From JAIBCC01 sp963763855 (GTDB taxonomy: Bacteria > Acidobacteriota > Blastocatellia > Pyrinomonadales > Pyrinomonadaceae), in assembly GCA_963763855.1 (NCBI GenBank), contig CAVXPU010000005.1, forward strand, positions 1,054,001-1,118,000: 64,000 bases of DNA. The letters are read 5' to 3'. How positions within the stretch are numbered: position 1 is the stretch's first letter; each line of letters begins with the position of its first letter. The notes beneath the pieces are model-generated. The model did not search any database. It was not told where the DNA came from and worked only from the letters and a program-made list of their open reading frames with translations. This document shows positions 9,595 through 18,693 of the stretch, piece by piece. A program made the translations under genes and the position numbers.

Positions 9595-11642
9595 ATGAGA
9601 ACAATTAAGCATCTTGAAAAAGGTTTGACATACGTTGCAGGTGGATTATTTAACGCCGTGAAAAGCGTAAATCAATTCAAGCCAAATCCTTCGTTTACCC
9701 CTAAATGGGCTGACAAGCCAATCCAAAAATCTTGGGAAAAATCGAAGCCTACATTGGGCTTTCCGCGTAAAACGGATTCACTCTGTCCCAACTGTGTAAT
9801 TGAAGCTCGCGAAGAAATTCTAAGCGGAGCGAGAGAAGTTGCTACTTTGATCAATGAAAATGTTGGTGAAATCAAGGCTGAAATTATCGAACGCAATGGC
9901 GAAGTTTGGATGGTTAAAGAATGTCCGAAGCATGGTCGTATCGAAGATTTGATGGCGATTGATTCAAAGTTCTTGCAACACATCGAATCACTCTTTCCAG
10001 GTCGTGATATGCAATCGCACAATGATGAAAAATTGCACAATCATGGAACTTCAACGATTAAATACGGTCGCGGTGCGGTTTTAACAGTTGATTTAACGAA
10101 CCGTTGCAATATGATGTGCGACCCATGTTTTATGGACGCAAACCAAGTTGGATTCGTTCACGAACTTTCGATGGAAGACGTTCAAGAAATTTTGGACAAT
10201 GCAATTCAAATCAAACCGCGTCGTCAAATGTCAGTTCAATATTCGGGCGGTGAGCCAACACTTTCACCATACTTTCTTGGATGCAGTTCGCTATGCACGT
10301 AAAGTTGGTTACAACTCGGTGCAGGCCGCAACTAACGGAATTGAATTTGCGAAATCGAAAGAATTTTGTCGTGAAGCTGCTGAAGCGGGTCTGAGATTCG
10401 TTTATTTGCAGTTTGACGGAATTGGCAACGATGCTAACTCGCACAGACAAATTGGAAATTTATTTGACGTTAAACTTCGTGCGATCAACAATTTGCATGA
10501 AGCCGGTGTTGATATCATTTTGGTTACAACACTTGTAAATGGGGTAAATAACGATCAAGTCGGAACAATTATCCGATTTGCTTTGGAAAATCCGAAGAAA
10601 ATTTCGTTTATCGCTTTCCAGCCTGTTTCATTTACCGGTCGTGATGAGCATATTACTGAGCAACGCCGTCTGCAACAACGATATACATTGTCGCATTTGG
10701 CGATTGATGTGCAAAAGCAAGTTGGAATTACAGAGCCGACACGCGATTGGTTTCCACTTTCATTGATGGGAGCGTTTGCGGATTTTGCTGACGTAGTTCA
10801 CGGTCCTGAAGCCGAATGGGGACAAGTTTCTTGCGGTTGCCACCCGAATTGCGGGGTTGGAACTGCGGTGATGGTTAATAAAGAAACGAAAGAAATGGCA
10901 CCTGTTCCGGCATTTTTGAACATTCAAGGATTGGTGACAGATATGCAGCATATCACTGACACAAATCGCGGAAAATGGTTTTCAAATTTGATGATGGGCT
11001 TGGCACTTGCTGAAAAATTACAATCCATACGGAGCTCCAAATAGTTTAACGCTTGGCGGAATCTTGAAGAAATTTGATAAATCATTCGGTTTATCAGGCA
11101 AAGATTACGGAAAAGTCAGCGGCGACAGAACGATTGAAGACATCGAAAAACGTCGTCAAGACCCTTGGAACTTCTTGTTTATCGCAGGAATGTGGTTCCA
11201 AGATTTATTTAACTACGATTTCCGCAGAACTGAAATGTGTATTATTCCTTATGGAACACAAGAAGGCGAAATTTCGTTCTGTGCATATAACACGGGAATC
11301 GGCTGGAGAAATATCATCGAGCATATGCATCAAAATGCGACAGTTGCACAATGGTATAAAGATCATGGTCGCCATGAAGTTTTCGCGAAAGGTAAAGAAG
11401 TTGTAATGGCTGATGCTTCACACAATTTGGTTTTGAATGAAGTTGACCTTTCTCGTCCTGATAAGCCTGAAATGGAAGGACCAAAAACTGCCGCTGAAGA
11501 AATGCAAATGATGAAGAAACTCTATCAACAAATGGTGATGGAGAAAAATCAGATCAAGGGTGAAAAACTCGTGCAAATCGGCGGAATTAAACGCGAGAAG
11601 AAAGACAAATACATGAAACAGCAAAGGCTTAGTTTCTTTTGA
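9595..11642 (+). CDS. Radical SAM enzyme, MJ0619/Tes-like (frameshifted)
   Basis: About 681 residues after removing two single-base insertions, near 10289 and near 11010. An N-terminal zinc-ribbon-like part (LCPNCVIEA, then VKECPKHG) is followed by the radical SAM cluster motif NRCNMMCDPC and the SAM-binding SGGEPTLSP. A Cys-rich segment follows (SCGCHPNCGVG), then a long C-terminal extension ending in a Lys/Gln-rich tail. This layout resembles the MJ0619 group, which includes archaeal tetraether lipid synthase and bacterial relatives linked to membrane-spanning lipids. Acidobacteria make iso-diabolic acid, so a lipid-coupling role is a reasonable inference but not shown here. It is preceded by a sigma-54 promoter and followed by a terminator, so it is monocistronic. 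Confidence 0.8.
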
Positions 11643-11653
11643 ATAAATCGAAT

Positions 11654-11692
11654 AAATCGTGAACAAAAACAATGTTCACGATTTATTTTTTT
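11654..11692 (+). terminator. Rho-independent terminator after the radical SAM gene
   Basis: Stem AAATCGTGAAC/GTTCACGATTT (11 bp, perfect), a 9-base loop, then a run of seven T. Confidence 0.9.
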
Positions 11693-11704
11693 GCTTATGT
11701 CAGC

Positions 11705-11734
11705 TTGACCAAAAGGCTAAAAAGCGTGTTTAAT
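11705..11734 (+). promoter_or_regulatory. Sigma-70-type promoter for rpsU
   Basis: TTGACC, an 18-bp spacer and TTTAAT lie about 65 bp before the rpsU start codon, just after the preceding terminator. Confidence 0.55.
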
Positions 11735-11799
11735 AGTAGTTTCGTTTGTATGCAGAATTTCTGGCAATGCAGACAGCATAAAGGAGTAGGAAAATTTAG

Positions 11800-12093
11800 A
11801 TGGCTTATATTTCAGTTAATAATAATGAAGGAATCGAAAGTGCGTTGCGTCGTTTTAAACGGAAGGTGATGACTGAAGAAATTATCAAGGATTTGAAGAA
11901 ACACGCACATTTCATTCCACCCGGACAAAAAGCGAAATTAAAATCAGCGATGGCTCGCAAACGCAACAAAAAGCGTAATCGTATGCGTCCGATGGGCGGC
12001 AATACGGGCGGCAATAGCTACAACAATAGTGGCGGTGGTGGCTATAATAATAGCAATTCGGCTCCTCCTAGTGGTGGTTTTAACCGGGAATAA
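11800..12093 (+). CDS. rpsU: 30S ribosomal protein S21
   Basis: The first 60 residues are a typical S21: a short beta start, then IESALRRFKRKV and a strongly basic helix AKLKSAMARKRNKKRNR. At 97 residues it is longer than the usual 60-70 because of a Gly/Asn/Ser-rich tail, which is low complexity and probably disordered. AGGAGTAGG lies at a good distance before the ATG. S21 helps the small subunit during initiation by supporting the anti-Shine-Dalgarno region. Confidence 0.93.
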   Translation: MAYISVNNNEGIESALRRFKRKVMTEEIIKDLKKHAHFIPPGQKAKLKSAMARKRNKKRNRMRPMGGNTGGNSYNNSGGGGYNNSNSAPPSGGFNRE

Positions 12094-12114
12094 CAATATT
12101 TCAAAACGAAATGC

Positions 12115-12186
12115 GTGATGTGTGATTGATAATGCGGCAGGTTATTTGCCAAACGCATTTTTAATCAGGCATCACTTTTGTTTTTA
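12115..12186 (+). terminator. Long branched terminator-like hairpin after rpsU
   Basis: Outer arms GTGATG/CATCAC enclose a second arm (TGATT...AATGCG with CGCATT...AATCA) and an inner GGCA/TGCC hairpin, followed by TTTTGTTTTT. It ends right at the surE start codon, so it may also shape surE expression. Confidence 0.6.
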
Positions 12187-12187
12187 T

Positions 12188-12948
12188 ATGAAAGAAAAAA
12201 AAATCCGCATTTTGGTAACCAATGATGATGGAATCAATGCCGAAGGAATTGCCGCATTAGAAAAAGCTTTGCTTGAACTAGGCGACGTTTATGTCGTTGC
12301 TCCTGCAACGGAAATGAGCGGTGCGGCACACAGCCTGACACTTGCGAGACCTCTTCGGATTCGGCAGATTGATGAGCGTCATTGGACTGTTGACGGTACT
12401 CCAACGGATTGCGTTTTACTTGCTTTAAATCAAATTTTAACTACCCGAACAAATGCCGACAATTTGCGTTTCCGGCATCAATCACGGACCAAATTTGGGC
12501 GATGATGCAACATATTCGGGAACTGTCGCGGGTGCATTGGAAGCCACGATCTTGGGTGTTCCGGGACTTGCTTTTAGTTTAGTTGCTTTTCGCGGACACG
12601 ACTTTACCGAATCGGCAAAAATTGCCAAAATACTCACTCAAAAGGCTTTAAATGATGGAATTCCGCAAGGGACTTTGCTAAATATCAATGTTCCGAAAGG
12701 CATTCCCAAAGGTATAAAGGTTACTTCGCAAGGGTTTAAGGTCGCTCGCCCGATTGTTTCCGAGCATCATTGATCCGCGTGGAAAAGCTTATTATTGGAT
12801 TGGGGAACAAAGAGAAGGATTTCAAGCTGGCGGAAATACTGATTTTGAAGCGATAGACGAAGGCTACGTTTCTGTTACGCCGATGAGAGCTGATTTGACG
12901 AATTATAAAGCAATTGAAATGATTAGAGATTGGAACTCCGAAAATTAG
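12188..12948 (+). CDS. surE: 5'/3'-nucleotidase SurE (two frameshifts)
   Basis: About 253 residues once indels near 12450 and 12765 are corrected. It shows the metal-binding start ILVTNDDGINAEGI, the substrate loop with SGAAHSLTLARPL, the motif SGINHGPNLGDDATYSGTV, and a C-terminal dimerisation part ending in DYVSVTP-like EGYVSVTPMRADLTNY. SurE removes phosphate from nucleoside monophosphates and short polyphosphates in a metal-dependent way. The neighbouring pcm is its classic partner in bacteria. The three pieces lie in three frames but join without loss. Confidence 0.88.
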
Positions 12949-13001
12949 AAACTATTCAGGAAGCGGATTTTGGGAAACAATCCAAAATTCAAAATCGAAA
13001 A

Positions 13002-13646
13002 ATGGATGAATACGAGATCCCGCGTGGTCGAATGATAAAGCGTTTGCGGGAACATTACAAAATCAAAGATGAAAATGTTTTGAATGTAATGAGCATTATT
13101 CCGCGACATTTTTTTCTTCCTACTGCCTTAAAAGCTCAGGCTTATTCTGATAACGCGTTGCCGATTGCCGGAAATCAGACGATTTCACAACCATATATCG
13201 TAGCCAAAATGAGCGAGCTTTTGGAACTTTCGCCGAATTCGAAAGTTTTGGAGATCGGATCGGGGTCGGGATATCAAACAGCAATTTTATCGCAGCTTGC
13301 ACGGGCAATTTACGCCGTTGAGCGGATTCAGCAGCTGGCAACAGAAGCCCAAGCTCGTTTGCAGCAGTTGGAAATTCACAATGTGTCAATGCGATGTTCA
13401 GATGGAACAATTGGCTGGGAAGTTTATGCTCCTTACGATGGAATTTTGGTTGCCGCTGGCGGACCAACAATGCCCGAACCGCTCTTAAAGCAGCTTAAAA
13501 TGGGCGGAAAACTCGTTATTCCAATCGGGCAAGACCAACAAACACAGCGTCTTATCCGCGTTACCCGAACAAAACGAGGATTTGAGACCGAAGATTTTGG
13601 AGCCTGTGCGTTTGTGCCGCTAATTGGCGAACATGGTTGGAAATAA
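13002..13646 (+). CDS. pcm: Protein-L-isoaspartate O-methyltransferase
   Basis: 214 residues from the chosen ATG. SAM-binding motif I is VLEIGSGSGYQTAIL, preceded by the substrate region NQTISQPYIVAKM, where the conserved Ser/Gln-Pro lies. Later motifs DGILVAAGGPTMPEPLLKQL and GGKLVIPIG are also family-typical. The enzyme methylates isoaspartyl residues in aged proteins to begin repair. An upstream ATG at 12930 would add 24 residues and overlap surE, but that stretch resembles non-coding filler, so 13002 is preferred. Protein repair and SurE are commonly paired. Confidence 0.9.
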   Translation: MDEYEIPRGRMIKRLREHYKIKDENVLNVMSIIPRHFFLPTALKAQAYSDNALPIAGNQTISQPYIVAKMSELLELSPNSKVLEIGSGSGYQTAILSQLARAIYAVERIQQLATEAQARLQQLEIHNVSMRCSDGTIGWEVYAPYDGILVAAGGPTMPEPLLKQLKMGGKLVIPIGQDQQTQRLIRVTRTKRGFETEDFGACAFVPLIGEHGWK

Positions 13647-13655
13647 ATATGAAAT

Positions 13656-14348
13656 ATGGAAACTATTAAAGAATTTTTACACTATCTAAATCCGAAAGTT
13701 TTAATCGAAACTTTGCTTAATTTATTGGGAATCTACGTTTATTTCGGGTTATTTTTCATTATTTTTGCCGAAACAGGATTGGCGGTAGGATTCTTTTTGC
13801 CGGGAGATTCGCTTTTAGTAGTCTCCGGATTGATGGCACGAACACTACCCGATAAACTTAATATTTACTATATTTTAATTGCTTTTTTCGCAGGTTCGGT
13901 GATTGGAGATTCTACAGGCTACTGGACTGGTCGATATATGGGCAAAAGGCTTTTCAACCGTGAAGATTCTTGGATATTTAAGCCGAGCAGAGTTGAAAAA
14001 GCTAAACATTTTTTTGAAAAATACGGAGCTAAAACTGTAATTTTGGCGAGATTCATGCCGATCGTCAGAACATTCGCACCAATCGTCATCGGTGCTTCCG
14101 AAATGCCTTACCTTAAATTTCTAACTTTCAGCATTTTCGGTGGTTTTCTCTGGATTTTTTCAATGGTATTGGCAGGCTATTTCTTAGGAACCGTAGTTGA
14201 AAATGCTTTGGGGATAAAACTTGAAGAACATATTGAAAAGGTTGTAATTCTCGTCGTATTTTTATCTTTGCTGCCGCCGATGATTGAGTTCTTAAAGCAT
14301 AAATTCGGCAAAAAAGAGGAAGAAAAATTGACTAACGAAGCATTGTAA
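13656..14348 (+). CDS. DedA-family membrane protein
   Basis: 230 residues with about five membrane segments, including a re-entrant region with FFLPGDSLLVVSGL, and the family motif FMPIVRTFAPIVIG (Arg and Pro conserved) before a further helix. DedA/VTT-domain proteins act as lipid scramblases or transporters, for example recycling undecaprenyl phosphate. A Lys/Glu-rich cytosolic tail ends the protein. It starts 10 bp after pcm and is probably in its operon. Confidence 0.9.
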   Translation: METIKEFLHYLNPKVLIETLLNLLGIYVYFGLFFIIFAETGLAVGFFLPGDSLLVVSGLMARTLPDKLNIYYILIAFFAGSVIGDSTGYWTGRYMGKRLFNREDSWIFKPSRVEKAKHFFEKYGAKTVILARFMPIVRTFAPIVIGASEMPYLKFLTFSIFGGFLWIFSMVLAGYFLGTVVENALGIKLEEHIEKVVILVVFLSLLPPMIEFLKHKFGKKEEEKLTNEAL

Positions 14349-14371
14349 TCTAGACTTTTGATTAGTAAAAA

Positions 14372-14445
14372 CGGGGCGTGGCTCAGCCTGGTAGAGCGTT
14401 CGGTTCGGGACCGAGAGGTCGGATGTTCAAATCATCTCGCCCCGA
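14372..14445 (+). tRNA. tRNA-Pro (CGG)
   Basis: A full cloverleaf fits: acceptor CGGGGCG/CGCCCCG, D arm GCTC/GAGC, anticodon arm TTCGG/CCGAG (allowing a G-U-type pair) with loop TTCGGGA giving anticodon CGG, and T arm GGATG/CATCT with loop TTCAAAT. The discriminator is A and no CCA is encoded. Confidence 0.93.
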
Positions 14446-14452
14446 TAAAGTT

Positions 14453-14486
14453 AAAGGCAATTGGATTAGTTCCACTTGCCTTTTTT
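14453..14486 (+). terminator. Terminator after tRNA-Pro
   Basis: Stem AAAGGCAA/TTGCCTTT with a 15-base loop and a T run; it ends directly before the convergent queD stop codon. Confidence 0.75.
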
Positions 14487-14870
14487 CTATGAAAGTTGAT
14501 AAGTAGCGATGCTTGTGGGTGTTTCATAACAGCGAACTTTGTAAACGCTCACTCTTTCGTCCCCGATTCTTGAGTTCAAATATTCAACAAAATAACGTGC
14601 CAAATTTTCTGCCGAAGGATTCAATTCTTCGTCAAAAGGCGGCAATTCATTGATGTTACGATGGTCGAGATAATTGACTATCTCATCCGCCGCCTTTTTC
14701 AAATCACCAAAATCAATCAATAAACCGATGTTATTTAGCTCTTCGCCACGAGCATAAATCTCAATTTTATAATTATGTCCGTGTAAATTTTCGCACTTTC
14801 CTTTATATCCACGCAGCTGATGGGCGGAAGAAAAATTGCGTTCGATCATTACTTCATAAAATGAATTCAT
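14487..14870 (-). CDS. queD: 6-carboxytetrahydropterin synthase (QueD)
   Basis: 127 residues of the 6-pyruvoyl-tetrahydropterin synthase fold. The zinc-binding histidines are in FSSAHQLRGY and ENLHGHNYKIEI, and the catalytic Cys is in KGKCENLHGHNY. The region LLIDFGDLKKAADEIVNYLDHRNIN holds the conserved Asp/His pair, and CYETPTSIA the conserved Glu. The enzyme makes the carboxy-pterin precursor of preQ0/queuosine. No queC or queE lies in the window, so it stands alone. Confidence 0.9.
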   Translation of the reverse strand: MNSFYEVMIERNFSSAHQLRGYKGKCENLHGHNYKIEIYARGEELNNIGLLIDFGDLKKAADEIVNYLDHRNINELPPFDEELNPSAENLARYFVEYLNSRIGDERVSVYKVRCYETPTSIATYQLS

Positions 14871-14915
14871 ATTAATATTTAAACATTTTACTTTACGTTT
14901 TGCTATTTATCCAAA

Positions 14916-15485
14916 CTATTGATTTTCCGGGCATTTTGCAAAACAAGTGCAACTTGTTCGAGCTGAACATTCAACCGAAAAACTTTCAAAACTCGGACAA
15001 CATTCCTTGATGCTACTCTCACAATCTCCGGCGGTTGCGGCTGTCGCACAAATTTCACCCGGACAAGTTCCGCCTACAAAACAACCGAATGTGCTGGCAG
15101 CATTTGCTGCAACAGGAGCAACTAATGACGTGATAACCGGCAAAGCAATCATCGTTGATAATCCAATTCCTTTGATTATTTCACGGCGTGACAGACCTTT
15201 GAAATACGATTCATTCGGTAGATTAATCACCAAATTGTCCTTTTTCAAATCTTCAAGCGTGAGCCAGATAAAATCCTCTTTTACATCAGAATTCGTCTTT
15301 TTACTCACTTTTTCACTAATTTCCAGCGGTGTCATTTTTCCACCGCAGAGATTCCAAATTGTGGCGGCGGTTTCATTAAGACAATATGCTTTATTTGATT
15401 CTAAATCGTAGATCAAGACTTCATCTTTTAATTCCTGAATTACGATATTCTCCTGTCTGCTTTTCGGTTTGTAAATATTTTGCAT
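14916..15485 (-). CDS. PqqD/RRE-domain protein with Tat-like helix and Cys-rich tail (copy 1)
   Basis: 189 residues in three parts. Residues 10-88 form a PqqD-like domain (ENIVIQELKDEVLIYDL, then CLNETAATIWNLC), the fold that binds leader peptides in peptide-modifying systems. Residues 99-129 hold SRREIIK followed by a hydrophobic stretch ending VAANAA, which looks like an internal twin-arginine signal with an AxA-type cut site. The last 55 residues have ten cysteines. The simplest reading is a cytosolic RRE domain tethered to an exported or cleaved cysteine-rich peptide. A clear paralogue lies at 16527-17141 and a third start at 17248. Function unknown. Confidence 0.75.
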   Translation of the reverse strand: MQNIYKPKSRQENIVIQELKDEVLIYDLESNKAYCLNETAATIWNLCGGKMTPLEISEKVSKKTNSDVKEDFIWLTLEDLKKDNLVINLPNESYFKGLSRREIIKGIGLSTMIALPVITSLVAPVAANAASTFGCFVGGTCPGEICATAATAGDCESSIKECCPSFESFSVECSARTSCTCFAKCPENQ

Positions 15486-15501
15486 TGTTTCTCCTTAATT
15501 T

Positions 15502-16416
15502 CTAATTTGTAAAGTCAATTAAGACCTGAAAGCTTGTTTCCCCGTAAAATAAACTCAATTCACCTCCAGCACCCCATAAATCTACGACAATTATTTCTGG
15601 CTTTCCGTTCAGGTCTGACTTCTTGAAGTCCGAGCAAGACTTTAAGGATTTATATAAGTTTGTCATTATGTCAGGCGATTTCAACGCTTCCTTTAATTTT
15701 GCAGGCGTCAAAATACCCATTTTCTTAAATACCCTGATGAATGGAGCCACTTTTCGAATTTTTTCAAATTTCAAAATTCCATTTAAGTTACCACCTACAG
15801 CTACATTGAAATCAACACCTGAGGTCTTAAGTGCATTTAATTCTGGAGGCTTAATTATTCCACTAATAATAACTAATGAAACACCACCACTCGCCCCTAC
15901 GCCTATTGAGACCAATCGCCGGGTAGTTGTCATAAACTCAAAGTGTTTTGAAGGATCACCAAAATTTTGAACAAAAGCGGTCATATAATCCTGTCCTCCT
16001 GAAACACCAACTGCACTCTGCCCACCTACCTTTAAACCAAGCCCGACCCACATTGGGATCAACTTAGGCTTTTCAATTATCTCTGGATCGCCAATAATTA
16101 CGGACGGCGGAACTCCAATTTTCGGCAGATAAACTATTCCCGGCATATCAGCATTCGAAAACATGAAATTTCTGCCATCGTGTGTCGCTTTGCTGCACCC
16201 GACTTTATTTTTCAAATACCAATTTACTTCCATTTCATTGGTCGTTTTGAAATTGAAGTTTAGAAGCCCTCGGGCATCCATTTTTGCGGCGGCGACGTTT
16301 GGCAATTTTGCCAGGGTAAAAAAGCTGTCTCCAGCCTTAACTCTATATGGCTCACTATTTGCCGGAACATAATTCAAAGGCGATGGCATTGGATTTGGTT
16401 GACGCATTAATGGCAT
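15502..16416 (-). CDS. Hypothetical protein with LysM-like N-terminus
   Basis: 304 residues from the ATG at 16416, which has AAGGAG upstream; an ATG at 16455 is possible but lacks one. Residues around 20-90 (YRVKAGDSFFTLAKL, later GIVYLP) resemble a LysM module, which binds glycan. The rest is Gly/Val-rich with a possible membrane-inserting segment near VGASGGVSLVIISGII and no catalytic motif that I recognise. It sits between the two PqqD-like genes, 16 bp before the second, so it is probably part of the same system, perhaps as an anchor or carrier. There is no standard signal peptide. Confidence 0.65.
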   Translation of the reverse strand: MPLMRQPNPMPSPLNYVPANSEPYRVKAGDSFFTLAKLPNVAAAKMDARGLLNFNFKTTNEMEVNWYLKNKVGCSKATHDGRNFMFSNADMPGIVYLPKIGVPPSVIIGDPEIIEKPKLIPMWVGLGLKVGGQSAVGVSGGQDYMTAFVQNFGDPSKHFEFMTTTRRLVSIGVGASGGVSLVIISGIIKPPELNALKTSGVDFNVAVGGNLNGILKFEKIRKVAPFIRVFKKMGILTPAKLKEALKSPDIMTNLYKSLKSCSDFKKSDLNGKPEIIVVDLWGAGGELSLFYGETSFQVLIDFTN

Positions 16417-16526
16417 AATTATTTTCTCCTTAATATTTTCGTTAGTGAATTCCAAGTTTCACAAGATTTTTGAAACACAACCTACAATGGCTGATGAGCC
16501 ACACATATTGAAGTATATGACTAAAA

Positions 16527-17141
16527 CTAGATACAAGTTCCTGAGACACAAGCCATAAATTCTCCTCCAAAGCAAATAGTTCCGCACATACCGCAATTCA
16601 TGTTATCTGTATTCAAATTCCGACAAGTATTACTGCAATTTGTCTGACCCGAAGGACACATACACGCTCCGGTCGCACAACTGCCGCCGATACAAACGCA
16701 TACAGATTGAGCATTAAGCGAAGTCGGGGCAGCAATCGCAACAATTACAGGTAAAGAAATTGCTATTGCACCGTATTTAGCAACCATTTTTCGCCTTGAA
16801 CGTTTGCCAGCCGGAAGCTCAAATTTAACCTTTTCTAACAATAGTTTTTTCTTTTGTAATTCTTCAAGCGTCAGAAAAATTATTTCGTCGGAAAAGTCAT
16901 CGCTGGTTGATTTTCGCAGTTGGGCAAACGTAGTTTTGCCATCACAGGCTTGCCAGATGGTTTTGCAAGTTTCGTTAAGACATAACGCTTTATTCGAAAT
17001 AAGGTCGTAAATCAACAGTTCCGTCTCGGTTTCTTGAATTACGATATTTTCTATTCGTGCTTTCGTAAATTTTTCATTAATTCGTTGATTAGTTGCAAAA
17101 ACAACAAAACCGACGCTCAATCTATTCGAAACACCCCCCAA
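16527..17141 (-). CDS. PqqD/RRE-domain protein with Cys-rich tail (copy 2; start uncertain)
   Basis: Paralogue of the gene at 14916-15485. Residues 26-105 are the PqqD-like domain (ARIENIVIQETETELLIYDL, CLNETCKTIWQAC). The basic SRRKMVAK leads into a hydrophobic helix ending TSLNAQ. The tail of about 58 residues has twelve cysteines in a pattern like Stig1 or Myxococcus-type repeats (CPSGQTNCSNTC, NCGMCGTIC). The first 20 or so residues have no counterpart in copy 1 and run into a corrupted poly-A/poly-C stretch, so the true start is not visible. The mature tail may be an exported disulfide-rich peptide. Confidence 0.65.
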   Translation of the reverse strand: MGGVSNRLSVGFVVFATNQRINEKFTKARIENIVIQETETELLIYDLISNKALCLNETCKTIWQACDGKTTFAQLRKSTSDDFSDEIIFLTLEELQKKKLLLEKVKFELPAGKRSRRKMVAKYGAIAISLPVIVAIAAPTSLNAQSVCVCIGGSCATGACMCPSGQTNCSNTCRNLNTDNMNCGMCGTICFGGEFMACVSGTCI

Positions 17142-17210
17142 AAAAAAAACTAAATATTCCCATCTTATCCCCCCCCAAAAAAAAAAAAAAACCCCAAACC
17201 CCCCCCCCCC
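17139..17210. other. Poly-A/poly-C low-complexity block (probable assembly artefact)
   Basis: Runs of C and A (for example eight C then fifteen A, later a run of thirteen C) occur nowhere else in the window and break a gene family member. They look like low-quality read ends joined together, with sequence lost between the two flanks. Confidence 0.7.
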
Positions 17211-17248
17211 ACGATATTTTCTAATCGGGCTTTTGGTAAATTGCTCAT
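17211..17248 (-). pseudogene. 5' fragment of a third PqqD-like gene
   Basis: An ATG at 17248 with GAGG upstream encodes MSNLPKARLENIV, closely matching the start of the PqqD domain in the two neighbours, and then runs into the low-complexity block. Either a third paralogue was lost in assembly or this is the true start of copy 2. Confidence 0.6.
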
Positions 17249-17333
17249 TTGTTTTTTTCCTCTAATTTGCGAAAGTTTGCACGAAGCAAAGGCTTAAAAT
17301 TTGGCACACTTACTTCGTGCGTTTTTCTGCAAC

Positions 17334-18671
17334 TTAAAAATTACGGTTGTTATTTGACCGTCTGACTGTGGCTTCGCCGATTGCATTTGCATTATCTACT
17401 TCGACCGTAAATTGCGGGTCTTCAAAGTAAAAATCTTCGGTATCATTCGGCGAAATAAAACAGCCTTGACGGTCGCTGCGAGTCCTGACGCGAACCTGTG
17501 ATCTTTCTCTTTGAAAAGTGAAATCTCTGGTTACGCCTTGATTAAGATTGGTGACGGTTTGGGTAGCCAGAACCGTTCCGTTTGATTTGAGAACTATCTC
17601 GAAAGGCTGGTTGATGTTTTGCGTCCCGACATTAGTCACGCCCCAAGTAATATTGGGAATAGTGATGCTTTTTGATTGGTTTCCCGTCATCCCTTCACAC
17701 CAACGGTTTTCAACCGTGACAAAAGTTAATCCATTTACGGCGAACGGGGTAAAATTACTAAGCCGACGGAAAACATTGAGCATATTGGCTCGCGGGGCAA
17801 GGTCAACAAAGGTCGCAGTGCTTCCGCCGCCAATGAGTCCGGGCGAATTCGGTGCAAAAGTCGTTCCTCCGCCTGTCCCATTTGCCGCAACCTGAACCCT
17901 GAAATCGTTGGGCGAACTTGCTCCTTTGTAGTTAAACAAATTGTTACTCGTGGCATTGGTATCGGGAGTATCCTCATCCCGCAGAATGATGTTTTTGTAA
18001 CCTCCGCTCGTAAATGTGATTTTCAATTTGCATTGAGTTTCTGTAGCACCTGATACAACCGAACCGGAATAACCCGAAGTTGAATCGGAAAAGAGTTTTA
18101 CATTTCCAAGTTTTGTTCCGGTGACGACCAATGTGATTTCCTGATCCTGCGGCAAATTAGTAGCAGGAAGTCTTGTTGGTGTTGCAAACCCGGTAATGCT
18201 GCCGCCACCGCCACGGGAAACGTCAATATTCTGGAAACCGCCGGTAGCGGCTGCGGTTGACGTGTCATATTCAATTTTTGAAATCGTCCCAACCCTTTTA
18301 ACCTGAATCTTAAAAGTATCGCTTCCTGCTGGGTAGTTAAGCGTTACCGTGCGGACGGATGTTGAAGCATTAGGTTCCGCCAGACAGGTCATTTCAACAT
18401 ATGAACCAATTCCGTGTTTTCTACCACTAATATCACAATCTAAGCCGACACCATCAGTTATGGAATGAACCAAATCAGTTCCGCCGCCATGGACACGTAA
18501 AAATCTTCCGCGAAGCATCGGAATTGGAATCGGTTCATCCCGCTCATAATCCTTCATTGGAGCACCGCTCCCAACATAAGCCTCGATTTTGTCAATTATT
18601 GCCCAAGCAGGCAGACTGCTTAACAGAGTTAAACCCATTAGTAACATTAGTTTGCATATATTTGTTTTCAT
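17334..18671 (-). CDS. Secreted Ig-like/beta-rich protein, unknown function
   Basis: 445 residues with a clear Sec signal peptide (MKTNICKLMLLMGLTLLSS to AWA). The rest is Gly/Thr/Asn-rich and beta-strand-like. Several blocks resemble IPT/TIG or CARDB-type folds (ITGFATPTRLPATNLPQDQEI; WGVTNVGTQNINQPFEI). There are few cysteines and no enzyme motif. It starts 22 bp after the next secreted protein gene on the same strand, so the two are likely co-transcribed. It may be a surface adhesin or partner of the beta-barrel protein encoded upstream. Confidence 0.7.
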   Translation of the reverse strand: MKTNICKLMLLMGLTLLSSLPAWAIIDKIEAYVGSGAPMKDYERDEPIPIPMLRGRFLRVHGGGTDLVHSITDGVGLDCDISGRKHGIGSYVEMTCLAEPNASTSVRTVTLNYPAGSDTFKIQVKRVGTISKIEYDTSTAAATGGFQNIDVSRGGGGSITGFATPTRLPATNLPQDQEITLVVTGTKLGNVKLFSDSTSGYSGSVVSGATETQCKLKITFTSGGYKNIILRDEDTPDTNATSNNLFNYKGASSPNDFRVQVAANGTGGGTTFAPNSPGLIGGGSTATFVDLAPRANMLNVFRRLSNFTPFAVNGLTFVTVENRWCEGMTGNQSKSITIPNITWGVTNVGTQNINQPFEIVLKSNGTVLATQTVTNLNQGVTRDFTFQRERSQVRVRTRSDRQGCFISPNDTEDFYFEDPQFTVEVDNANAIGEATVRRSNNNRNF

Positions 18672-18693
18672 TTTATTTTTCTCCTTTTTTTAT

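Noticed and set aside
11672..11869. Open frame overlapping rpsU upstream region
   Set aside because: It crosses the terminator and rpsU promoter and overlaps the start of rpsU in another frame.
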